From an uncultured Oscillospiraceae bacterium (GTDB lineage Bacteria; Bacillota; Clostridia; Oscillospirales; Acutalibacteraceae), in assembly GCA_900540865.1 (NCBI GenBank), contig UQHH01000041.1, positions 1-23,106 on the forward strand: a stretch of 23,106 nt of DNA. Reading direction: 5' to 3'. Below the pieces are notes generated by a model, which had not been told where the DNA came from, ran no database searches, and saw nothing but the letters and a program-made list of their open reading frames with translations. How positions within the stretch are numbered: position 1 is the stretch's first letter; every line of letters begins with the position of its first letter. The translations under genes were made by a program, and so were the position numbers. Positions 1 to 8,100 of this stretch are shown piece after piece.

Positions 1-545
1 ATATTAAACGGACCAACCCTAAGCTTGCAAAAATCATTATCACGCAGTACGGCGGACCTGACGGAGAGCTAGCCGCGTCGCTGCGCTATCTCAGCCAGCG
101 ATTCAGTATGCCTTATCCGGAATTAAAGGCAATCTTGACCGATATTGGTACGGAAGAATTGGCGCATCTTGAAATGATTGGCGCAATTGTTTACCAGCTC
201 ACTCGTGACCTTACGCCGGAAGAAATTCAGAAATCGGGTTTTGACTCTTATTTTGTAGACCATACGACGGGTATTTATCCTTCATCGGCGGCGGGTGTTC
301 CGTTCACAGCCGCTTATATTCAGTCAAAGGGCGATACAATTACCGACCTTCATGAAGATATGGCGGCGGAACAGAAAGCACGGACGACCTATGACAACAT
401 CCTGCGCTTCTGCGATGACCCCGACGTTATCGACCCGATTAAGTTCCTGCGCGCGCGCGAGGTCGTGCATTACCAACGCTTTGGCGAACCTAAGCTACGC
501 AATGGTAACTCCCGCCGAAATACATATTCAGGAAAATTTTTTTGA
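1..545 (+). CDS. cotJC: CotJC, 5' part (Mn-catalase family spore coat protein), interrupted by the element
   Basis: The reading frame is open from the left edge (first full codon at 3; the true start lies upstream) and matches CotJC through runs such as KLAKIIITQYGGPDGELAAS and TDIGTEELAHLEM. CotJC is a ferritin-like dimanganese catalase homologue of the inner spore coat, made in the mother cell. Both metal-binding ExxH motifs (EELAH, and EVVH ending at base 470) are present. Homology stops at codon 486-488 (...HYQRFGE). From 489 the frame runs into unrelated sequence, adding 18 residues (PKLRNGNSRR...) and stopping at TGA 543-545. The expected tail, GLRITTDKLDSKNFYAF..., is found in frame at 18571-18672, so the gene is split by an insertion rather than decayed. 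Product identity is certain; whether the short form is made or works is unknown. Confidence 0.93.
   Translation, partial: IKRTNPKLAKIIITQYGGPDGELAASLRYLSQRFSMPYPELKAILTDIGTEELAHLEMIGAIVYQLTRDLTPEEIQKSGFDSYFVDHTTGIYPSSAAGVPFTAAYIQSKGDTITDLHEDMAAEQKARTTYDNILRFCDDPDVIDPIKFLRAREVVHYQRFGEPKLRNGNSRRNTYSGKFF
463..510 (+). other. attL of the cotJC element
   Basis: This is the left junction. Bases up to 488 are cotJC codons (…CAACGCTTTGGCGAA); from 489 the sequence belongs to the element. The element-side arm TGGTAACT (503-510) is the exact inverted partner of AGTTACCA at 18545-18552 in attR. The presumed crossover dinucleotide is GA at 486-487. The cotJC-side half carries ACGC (476-479), which is symmetric with GCGT (18576-18579) in the other host half. 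Boundaries are drawn 24 bases either side of the centre. Confidence 0.82.
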
Positions 546-556
546 ATTCACAAGCT

Positions 557-1033
557 CTAAATATTGGAATTTTTCTCAACAATACCACGAAGCGTTTTTT
601 TATCCACGCCCGAATAAAGCTTTCCATCCCATTTTATGTTAGGCCCGTTCAAACAGTTTTTCATACACCCGGTTACCTGAAACGAAAAACCGCCTATTAA
701 ACTAACGCCTCCGTTTTTTACCTGGTAATTCACTTCAACAAAACGGCGCAGCTCTCTGCAGCCGCGTATTGCGCACCGTTCTCCTCCGCATACCTCCAGC
801 CGGTGGGGCGCTTCTTCCGTCCTCAGGCTGGGATAGCGTTTTACGATGGCTGTCAAAAAGGTTTTTTTAAGCTCCAGTCCAGCGGAAATTTCATCCAGCA
901 GCACGTTTGGAATAACTCCGCCGTTTTCGTTTTGCACCTCGCGCAATAGCCCTATTAGCGCCTGCTGATTTTGCTGTGGATTCTGGCTACGGCAATATTC
1001 GATTGCGTCCTGCAAGCTCCAACTGCGTTCCAT
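557..1033 (-). CDS. NuoE-like thioredoxin-fold [2Fe-2S] ferredoxin protein
   Basis: 158 aa from ATG 1033, which has a perfect AGGAGG (1040-1045) six bases upstream; the longer open frame to 1099 is not needed. An N-terminal helical region (about residues 1-75, ...GLLREVQNENGGVIPNVLLDEI) resembles the first half of NuoE/HymA 24-kDa subunits. It is followed by a thioredoxin-like half with the cluster ligands C-x4-C (CGGERC) and C-x3-C (CMKNC). The family passes electrons between NAD(P)H-linked flavoproteins and partners such as hydrogenase or formate dehydrogenase, but no flavoprotein or hydrogenase gene is nearby. It is the leftmost gene of the element, convergent with the truncated cotJC (11-base gap) and divergent from the AraC-type gene. 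Its role in this cargo is unknown. Confidence 0.8.
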   Translation of the reverse strand: MERSWSLQDAIEYCRSQNPQQNQQALIGLLREVQNENGGVIPNVLLDEISAGLELKKTFLTAIVKRYPSLRTEEAPHRLEVCGGERCAIRGCRELRRFVEVNYQVKNGGVSLIGGFSFQVTGCMKNCLNGPNIKWDGKLYSGVDKKTLRGIVEKNSNI

Positions 1034-1114
1034 TTGAAACCTCCTGTGCCACACCGGTAATTTTATATTTATTTTGTCCGGATACCGGCCGTTTATCAAG
1101 CTGCCAGATTGAGT

Positions 1115-1143
1115 ATTATAACTTATACTATAAAATTTGAAAA
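1115..1143 (-). promoter_or_regulatory. Putative promoter for the NuoE-like gene
   Basis: Read on the minus strand, TATAAT (1120-1115) is preceded at 17 bases by TTTTCA (1143-1138), 4/6 matches to TTGACA. It lies about 80 bases upstream of the ATG at 1033. Confidence 0.5.
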
Positions 1144-1180
1144 TGTTTTGAAAACCGGAGGCAGATATTATTCGCGCGTA

Positions 1181-1250
1181 TGTGCTATAATGGTTTCAGG
1201 CATAGCTAAGCATAAAAAGTCAGGAGAAATAATTGTATTTTCCCTATAAT
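1181..1250 (+). promoter_or_regulatory. Two putative -10 elements upstream of the AraC-type gene
   Basis: TATAAT occurs at 1186-1191 (preceded by TGC, an extended -10) and at 1245-1250, both upstream of the start at 1276. Neither has a convincing -35, as expected for an activator-dependent or weak promoter. The second lies only 26 bases before the ATG. Confidence 0.4.
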
Positions 1251-1275
1251 AGAGTCATACGGAGGGAGAGAATCA

Positions 1276-2163
1276 ATGGATTGGATTTCAGGCATACAAA
1301 GAGCAATTGACTATGTGGAAGCGCACCTTACGGAACCGATTGATTACGAGGAGGTTGCGAAGCGCGCATATTCCTCGAGTTTCCATTTTCAACGGATTTT
1401 CAGCATTATGTGCGGATTTACTCTGGGTGAATATATCCGCGCAAGGCGCTTGTCGCTTGCAGGAAGCGCGCTTGCAAGCGGTGCGGGGAAGGTCGTCGAT
1501 ATTGCTATGAAGTACGGCTATGAGACGCCGGAGAGCTTTAGCAGGGCGTTTACCCGGTTTCACGGGATTTCCCCGTCTAAAGCCAAATCGAACGGAGCCG
1601 CCTTAAAATCCTATTCCCGTCTTTCCGTAAAACTAATTTTGAGCGGAGGAAATGCAATGGATTACCGGATTGAAAAAAAGGCCCCATTTAAACTCATTAT
1701 GAAAAAGATAAAGGTGGCCTGTGAAAACGAACTGCCGTCTGCCGAAATTTCAGCGTTTTGGCAGCAATGCACCATGGACGGCACAATTGAAGCGCTGTGC
1801 AAGTATATTCCGGAAGAGAATATGTTTGGCGACTGCATTGTAGGCGCAAGCTTCGGGAAGGACGCGTCAGACGCAGATTTTCCGTATGCAATTGGGGCGA
1901 TATACAACGGCGCGCCTGTGGCGGAAAAAGACTTGGTTGTCGAGGAGATTCCAGCCCACACCTATGTGGTATTCCCATGCATAGGAAAAATGCCGGAAGC
2001 GATTGAAACGCTGTACCAGAAGATAATCAGCGAATTCTTTCCCACGAGCGAATACCAGCCCTGTGGCGGTACTGATTTTGAAGCATATCCATCAGCGGAT
2101 GTATCGTCGCCCGACTATACCTGTGAAATTTGGGTCGCGGTTGAAAAGAAGAATAACCGGTAG
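1276..2163 (+). CDS. AraC-family transcriptional regulator with GyrI-like effector-binding domain
   Basis: 295 aa; GGAGGG at 1261-1266 supports the ATG at 1276. Residues about 1-105 form a double helix-turn-helix of the MarA/SoxS/Rob type (IDYVEAHLTEPIDYEEVAKR, then the second HTH around DIAMKYGYETPESFSRAFTR and the ending GISPSKAK). Residues about 125-290 are a GyrI-like/AraC_E_bind domain (MDYRIEKKAPFKLI... through CEIWVAVEKK), which in Rob/BmrR relatives binds hydrophobic or cationic small molecules. The domain order is that of Rob-like ligand sensors. It sits inside the element, is divergent from the NuoE-like gene and is closed by a strong terminator. A plausible target is its own divergent region or the NRPS/export genes; this is inference only. 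Confidence 0.85.
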   Translation: MDWISGIQRAIDYVEAHLTEPIDYEEVAKRAYSSSFHFQRIFSIMCGFTLGEYIRARRLSLAGSALASGAGKVVDIAMKYGYETPESFSRAFTRFHGISPSKAKSNGAALKSYSRLSVKLILSGGNAMDYRIEKKAPFKLIMKKIKVACENELPSAEISAFWQQCTMDGTIEALCKYIPEENMFGDCIVGASFGKDASDADFPYAIGAIYNGAPVAEKDLVVEEIPAHTYVVFPCIGKMPEAIETLYQKIISEFFPTSEYQPCGGTDFEAYPSADVSSPDYTCEIWVAVEKKNNR

Positions 2164-2190
2164 ATTAACGAATAAAAATGCCGGAAAAAA

Positions 2191-2230
2191 AGCGGAGAGC
2201 GGGAGGTTTCACCTCCCGCTCTCCGCTTTT
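2191..2230 (+). terminator. Strong intrinsic terminator after the AraC-type gene
   Basis: A 17-bp perfect stem (2191-2207 pairing with 2211-2227, core GCGGAGAGCGGGAGG) with a 3-base loop is followed by TTTT, and an A-run lies upstream at 2185-2191. It starts 27 bases after the stop codon. Confidence 0.9.
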
Positions 2231-2293
2231 ATGTTCCGAAAAATTTATTTATTGTAAATTTTTTGTGAAACCGCTTTACTGTCAGAATTTGGA

Positions 2294-2322
2294 TAGACAT
2301 CAGTTACCCCGTGTGTTAGAAT
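2294..2322 (+). promoter_or_regulatory. Putative sigma-A promoter of the STAS gene
   Basis: TAGACA (2294-2299, 5/6 to TTGACA), a 17-base spacer and TAGAAT (2317-2322, 5/6 to TATAAT), about 30 bases before the GTG start at 2353. Confidence 0.65.
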
Positions 2323-2352
2323 TATAAAAAAGAGACCGAAAGGGGAATGATT

Positions 2353-2640
2353 GTGGACATTACAAAACAGAAGAAAACGATTACAATTAAAACAGGAAGC
2401 AGGCTGGACGCCAATACCGCGCCGGAGCTTGCGGACCAGCTTGCGGCGATGCAGTTTGAGAAATTAGTTGTTGATATGGAGGATACCGCTTATGTGTCGA
2501 GCGCGGGTCTGCGCGCTCTGATGATTGGAAAAAAGACTGCCGACGCGCAGGGCGCTGCACTTGAAATCGTACACGTACAGCCTGCGGTAGAAGAAATATT
2601 TGAGATGAGCGGGTTTAAAAAGTTTCTTACCATACGTTAA
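2353..2640 (+). CDS. STAS-domain anti-anti-sigma factor (SpoIIAA/RsbV-like)
   Basis: 95 aa. I prefer the GTG at 2353 over the ATG at 2347, because AGGGG (2341-2345) is seven bases from the GTG but only one from the ATG. The whole protein is one STAS domain. The diagnostic segment is DTAYVSSAGLRALM, whose serine pair (about residues 49-50) corresponds to the phosphorylation site of SpoIIAA/RsbV. In partner switching, the unphosphorylated STAS protein binds the RsbW-type kinase and frees its target; the kinase inactivates it and a PP2C phosphatase reactivates it. The two expected partners are encoded next door on the other strand (PP2C at 2661-4585, kinase at 4582-5031), so the three probably form one switch. 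No sigma factor is visible in the window. Confidence 0.88.
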   Translation: MDITKQKKTITIKTGSRLDANTAPELADQLAAMQFEKLVVDMEDTAYVSSAGLRALMIGKKTADAQGAALEIVHVQPAVEEIFEMSGFKKFLTIR

Positions 2641-2660
2641 GCGTTCAATACGGCGGCAAA

Positions 2661-4585
2661 TTATTCCCGGTATTGTAAAAACAGCATCGTAATATCGTCC
2701 GACTGGCTTGCGTTTCCGGTAAAGCGTCTGATTTCCTTTTTAATCAGCTCCATTTGCTCCGCAAGCGGCAGGCTTTTATCAAGCTCGCTATAGCGCTGTT
2801 CCAGCCGTTCGTTGCCAAAAAATTCACCGCTTTCATTTTCTGCTTCATTTACTCCGTCGGTGTATAAAAAAAGCTCAAACGGGCCGACGGCCGGGACGCG
2901 GTGCAGGGTATAGTCCATACCGGGTATCATTCCAAGGAACAGCTCCGGCTCCGACTTGAGCCATCTGTCCTCTTTTCCGTCCGTTATCATCGGATAATTG
3001 TGTCCGGCGTTTGAAAATTCAAAGACCTTTTTCTTTGTGTCGAGCACGCCGATAAACATGGTGACAAACATCTGCGCGCTGTTGTTGTCGCACAGGATGT
3101 TGTTTATGGCGGTAAGCATTTGATTCGGCGGCAATTCGCGGAAGGTTTTGACGAGCATACTTGCTTCGGCCATAAACATCGCCGCGGAAATCCCCTTGCC
3201 GGAAACATCGGCAACGCACACGAGAAACCGGCTGTCCGTCACTTGGAAAAAGTCGTAGAAATCCCCGCCGACCTCCTGCGCCGTATGGATATAGGCTTCC
3301 GCCTGCCACGGCGTGTCTTTTTTCCAGGGTGCGGGCAATATGCCCATTTGAATATCGTGGGCAACCGAAAGGATGGCCTTGTTGCGCTCCTCTTTTTTGG
3401 CCTGCTCCTGGATGGTTTTTACATATTGAATAATATCGTCCGACATCTTGGATACCGATTCGCCGAGCGTCTTGATTTCGTTATTCAGCTTCGGGAGCCG
3501 GGGCTTTTCGCTTTCCAGCTTTTCAGCCACAAAACGCTCTGCGTACCCGGCGATTTCCCTGATTGGGGATGTAACGTGCCGTTCCGTCCAGCGCAGTACA
3601 GTGTATAAAGCAAGCAGGAAAATTGCGCCGCCTATAAAGCTGTGCTCAAATATCTTCAGCCACATATCTGAAAAATAGCCGCTGTCCGTACCGTTTGGAT
3701 AGCTTCCTGATATTAAAAAATACATCGCCATCGAATAAACAAGGATTTCAATAAACGCAAACGTTAAAAAACCAATCAATAACTGGCTCTGCAGGCCTTT
3801 TTGCGCGTGAAACCGGACAGGCTCCCTTGTAACCTGCTGTTTGCTGCGGGTGAGGGGAAGCAGGGTAAGAACGGCAATCAGCAGCAGCATTACGCCGTAC
3901 AGCACGTGCAGGGCGGTGCGGTCGCGCTCCGGCTGCATGGAAAGCAGGTAAGTCGACAGCTCAAGAAGAAGGATAACGGCGCATAAAAAATAATCCGCCG
4001 TATATTTTTTGTGGTCGTACGCGTACTGGTAAACCTTTTGCGGTACATAGGGGCGTACGCCAAAGCATTGGGTAAGCACCAGAAAAAAGATTGTCCCGCC
4101 GAACACGGAAAAGCAGATGTTGCACAGTACGGTCGTCCTTAAAAAATTGTCATAGGAAAAAAGCTCCAGAAAATCGCCGCCCGCGCCGATGACCGACATA
4201 GAGGTTACTACGGAAAAGGCGGTAATCAGCAAATATTTGAGCAGCGAATCAGCGCTGTGCAGGTAACTGAGCTTATGCTTGTTAAGCGGGAGAAGCGTGT
4301 GCCATAGCTTATACGGAAGAAACGCAAACAGAAAATTGCCCACCAGCCCGAACACGGAGGCCGCGCTCAAGGTACCGAATAAATCGGCAAGCAAGTTTCC
4401 GACGCCGCATCCGACGGCCCCATCAGAAGGCCCGCCATTACAGGAAAGAGGGCGGAAATGCGAAAGTCCGAAAAACCCTCTAAAAGCTGAATCTGTTTAA
4501 ATGGTATAAGCAGCGCAAAATAGATTCCCATCGAAATAAAAAAATAAATCAGCTGCCGCTTTACTTTAGTCCTGGTTTCCGTCAT
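2661..4585 (-). pseudogene. Integral-membrane PP2C (SpoIIE/RsbU-type) serine phosphatase, with an apparent frameshift near 4420
   Basis: The original start is probably ATG 4585: it overlaps the kinase stop as ATGA and has GGAGGGG about eight bases upstream. The N-terminal 55-odd residues (MTETRTKVKRQLIYFFISMG..., ending VMAGLLMG) are in one frame. From about 4421 the homology continues one frame over as GAVGCGVGNLLADLFG and then runs unbroken to 2661. Together these give about 8 membrane segments, a HAMP-like linker (about residues 270-320 of the long frame), a coiled region, and a PP2C domain with GGDFYDFF (about 373), ADVSGKG, NAGHNYPM, YTDGVNEAE (about 508) and SDDITM (about 564). All metal-binding Asp motifs are intact. 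The family dephosphorylates STAS proteins such as the neighbour at 2353. The frame change means a mutation, an assembly indel, or translation from an internal start (TTG 4394) without the first membrane segments. Confidence 0.8.
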
Positions 4586-5031
4586 AGCGCACGCCCCTCC
4601 GGTTTTCCTGTATTGTTAAGCGTTTTACGGAAGGTCAGGACATTTTTTCCGTCCTGCCGGTTATAGCAAAGATTTTCCATACTGCTTTTGACAAGATGGA
4701 TTCCCAAGCCGCCAGGAATGAGTCCAGCGGTCTGCTTTTTTACATCCTTGCCTTCTGAATAGGCGACAGGGTCGAAGGGAACGCCGCCGTCCTCGAAGCA
4801 CACGGTTATCTCAGTGGCGCCGCCGGCTGTTTGCGCGCTTTTCAGCTCAATTGCCGCCGAACCTCCGCTTTCGCCGTATGCATAGGACGCAATGTTGATA
4901 AATATCTCTTCAATCGCAATCAACAAGGTGATAATCTGTTTTTCATTACAGCCAGATTTGCTCAGAAATTCCTCGCAGCGGGAGGAAAGCTCCGGCCAGT
5001 TTTCACGTTTAGCAGGCAGGGTAATTAGCAT
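4582..5031 (-). CDS. RsbW/SpoIIAB-type anti-sigma serine-protein kinase (GHKL ATPase)
   Basis: 149 aa. ATG 5031 is chosen over the upstream TTG 5037 because AAGGGGG lies about eight bases from the ATG and one from the TTG. The N box contains EEIFINIASYAY (Asn46, the Mg-coordinating residue), the G1 box is FEDGGVPFDP and the G2 box is GGLGIHLVK, so the ATPase looks complete. RsbW-type kinases phosphorylate the STAS partner and sequester a sigma factor or other target. The gene is first in a two-gene minus-strand operon with the PP2C phosphatase (ATGA overlap), read divergently from the NRPS with a 151-base gap. The position suggests control of the NRPS operon, but the target is not visible. 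A second, degenerate RsbW-like domain is fused to the MATE protein at 14184. Confidence 0.87.
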   Translation of the reverse strand: MLITLPAKRENWPELSSRCEEFLSKSGCNEKQIITLLIAIEEIFINIASYAYGESGGSAAIELKSAQTAGGATEITVCFEDGGVPFDPVAYSEGKDVKKQTAGLIPGGLGIHLVKSSMENLCYNRQDGKNVLTFRKTLNNTGKPEGRAL

Positions 5032-5053
5032 ATACAAGCCCCCTTACAAAAAA

Positions 5054-5062
5054 AGTATACCA
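5054..5062 (-). promoter_or_regulatory. Extended -10 for the kinase/phosphatase operon
   Basis: On the minus strand TGGTATACT (5062-5054) is an extended -10 with no clear -35 (TAGGAA at the 17-base position). It lies 23 bases before the kinase ATG, giving a short leader with AAGGGGG. Confidence 0.5.
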
Positions 5063-5100
5063 TAAGCGGCAGACGATTCCTATAGGATTTTTGGGATATT

Positions 5101-5129
5101 TTTACTCCGCCGCCCTCAAGATATATACT
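5101..5129 (+). promoter_or_regulatory. Putative promoter of the NRPS operon
   Basis: TTTACT (5101-5106, 4/6 to TTGACA), a 17-base spacer and TATACT (5124-5129, 5/6 to TATAAT). The start site would be near 5136, giving a leader of about 47 bases. A short GCCCG/CGGGC hairpin (5137-5141 with 5152-5156) lies just upstream of the ribosome binding site AGGAGG (5170-5175). It is back to back with the kinase promoter. Confidence 0.55.
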
Positions 5130-5182
5130 CCAGCCCGCCCGTAAGGATTTCCGGGCAAATGAAAAGTTCAGGAGGAAACAGG

Positions 5183-8100
5183 ATGAAAACGTTTGTACAG
5201 CAGTTTCAGGAAATCGTAAAAAGCAACGGCGAAAGGACGGCGCTCGTCTATCAAAACGAGCAGGTAACCTACCGGGAGCTCGACGAGCTCAGCGGGCGCA
5301 TCGCGGCAAAGCTTCTTGAGCGCGGAGCGGAAAAGGAAAAGATTTACCCTATCGTACTGGAAAGAGGCATTGATTATATCGCGTCGGAAATTGGAATTTT
5401 AAAGGCAGGCGCCGCGTTTTCCCCGCTGTCGGTGGAATATCCGAAGGACAGGGTGAATTATATACAAAAAGACTGCAGGTGCGACTTTTTAATTGACGCT
5501 GCGTTTATCAAAGAAGCGAAGGAATGCCTGCCGCTTACAAATCTGCCGGAGGTATCCTGGAACGATGCGGCGATGGTCATATACACCTCCGGCTCGACCG
5601 GAAACCCAAAGGGTATCATCCACGAGCATTTCAGCTTCACCAGGGCGATTATCCGCCAGCTTCCAGTAGGCTGTAAGCCCGACGGGGTAGAAATGAGCGT
5701 AACGCCGTTTAATTTTGCGATTTCCGTAGCGGATATTTTTGTCCCGCTCTGGGTGGGCGCGCCGGTTCATATTCTTTCCGAACAGGACCGTAAGGACATT
5801 TATACCGTTGATGGGTATATCGATGCCCACGGAATTACCGCTTCCGTCATCAGTCCGCAGCTTTTGAAGCGCCTGCCCGACAGGAAAAGCACGCTGAAAA
5901 ATATTTGCTGCGGCGGCGAACGCATCAGCAATATTTATAAGAAGCACCAGACTATTTATAACAGCTACGGCTTGAGCGAAACCTTGAGTATCGCAATCGC
6001 CTTTGCGCTCGATAAGCCCTATGACAATACCCCTATCGGCAAGCCGCTCGAGGATTTTACCGTTTACCTGCTCGATGAGGAGGGCAGGCAGGTAAAAGAA
6101 GGGGAAGAGGGCGAAATATGCATCGCGGGGCCGCTTGCGCGCGGCTATATCAACCTGCCTGAACAGACGGCGAAAACCTTTGTGGAAAACCCATACGCAG
6201 CGGGCGAGCTTGACCGGCGTATGCTCCACACGAACGACGCCGGCAAGCGCCTCCCCGACGGCAATATTCTGTATGTCAACCGTAAGGACTGGATGGTCAA
6301 GATAAACGGACAGCGCGTCGAGATGGGCGAGGTCGAAATCCAGCTCGGGAAAATCGACGGGATAGAAACGGCCGTGGTCAAAAGCTTTGAGGACGATAAC
6401 GGCCAGACCTACCTATGTGGATATTACCTGTGCGGCAAGCCCGTCGCGGAGGATGAAATCCGCGAAAAGCTGGCGCAAAAATTCCCCGGTTATATGATTC
6501 CGCGTTTTCTGGTACAGGTAGAAAAATTTCCGCTCAACGCAAACGGAAAGCTCGACCGCAAGGCGCTTGCGCCGCCGGAGGCTTCACTCTTTAAAAAGGA
6601 ATACGCCGCGCCGGAAAACGATGTCCAGGAGCAAATCTGCAAGGGGTTTGAAAAGGTGCTCGGCCTGGAGCATATTGGAATCCGGGACGATTTCTTTTCC
6701 ATCGGCGGTGATTCCATCAAGGTCGTCATTCTCCAGGAGGAGCTGAGCGGGTTGAATCTTTCCTCTAGCGCAATCTTTGAAGGCAGGACGCCGGAAAAAA
6801 TCGCGTTGTCCGTTTCCGAGCAGGGAGGGGAAGCAAACCGATTTGCGGGCATGGATACGAGCAGAGACGCATACCCGATGACCGACAGCCAGCTCGGTAT
6901 TTACCTTGAATGTGTACGCGAGCCGGAAAGCTTCATGTACAACAACCTTGCAAGCTTCCTGTTCCCGCGGGATATGGAGCTTGACCCATATAAGCTCAGG
7001 GACGCGCTGACGTCCGTTATAGAAGGCTTTCCGTTTATGAAAATACACGTGGAGGAGCAAAACGGCGTCCCGCATATCATCCCGAATAATTCGCTTGCGT
7101 ATGATATTCCGGTAAATAAGGCCGGCGGTACAGAGCCCGGACCCCTTGTGAAATCCTTTTTCAGGCCGTTTTCCCTGGAGGCCGGGCCGCTGTTCCGCTT
7201 TGAAATCGACTTGCTCCAAAACGGGGATATTTTGCTGCTCGGCGATATGCACCATATTATTACGGACGGTACTTCCACCGCGCTGTTCTTCAGCAGGATG
7301 GCTGCGGCATACGAGGGGAAAAAGCTCGAGCCGGAGCAGGTCGACTCCTTCATGCTTTCCAACTATGAGCTGGGATTAAAGGATACGCAGGAATATAAGG
7401 AAAGCAAGGCGTTTTTTGACAGCCTGCTGGCTGGAGTAGAGGCGGATTCGAACCTGCTGCCGGACGAACCCTTCCTGACAGGCGGGGAAAAGGGCTGCCG
7501 CGTGGAGCTGATAAGCCTGCGCAGCCACCTTCCTATCGGGCTGCTGCGCGAACAGGCAAAGCGGTATGGCATAACGGAAAGCACGCTGTTTTTGGGCGCT
7601 TTCTCCTATGCGCTAGCAAAGCAAAACGGGCAGGAGGAGGTATTGTTCTGCACGGTAGACAACGGCAGGCATACGCCCGATTTGCGCGGTACCATGGGTA
7701 TGCTCGTAAGGACGCTTCCGTTTTATGCGCGTATCGATGAAGAGAAGGAGGCAAAGCGTTTCCTGCAGGAAACGCAGGACCGGCTGTTCCAGTGCATCAA
7801 GCACGACAGCTGCTCCTTTGTCGAGCTTGCAAACGACTATGGAGTTAAGTCGGATATTATCTTCGTCTATCAGGGCGACACGTTAAACGGGATTACGCTC
7901 GACGGAAGATTTGTCCCCATGCAAATTCATAAAATGGGCGACAGCATGGCAAACCTTTCGCTCGACGTGCTCAAGAGAGACGACGATTACACCCTTTCAT
8001 TTGAATACCGCAGCGGCTTATACACACAACAGACAATCCAGCAGTTTGCAAAGCTCATGATTTCCGCGGTCAAAGGTTTCCTTGCGGGCGGAAGGCTTAA

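Noticed and set aside
2646..2675. Bidirectional terminator between the STAS and phosphatase genes
   Set aside because: CAATAC/GTATTG pair but the inner stem is interrupted and no good T-tract follows on either strand; the hairpin also overlaps the phosphatase stop.
4415..4425. Programmed -1 ribosomal frameshift in the phosphatase gene
   Set aside because: The local sequence (ATG GGG CCG on the minus strand) does not fit X XXY YYZ, and homology appears to be missing residues; a deletion or sequencing indel is simpler.
5159..5182. ATG 5159 as NRPS start
   Set aside because: AGGAGG (5170-5175) would lie inside the gene; ATG 5183 is at the right distance from it.
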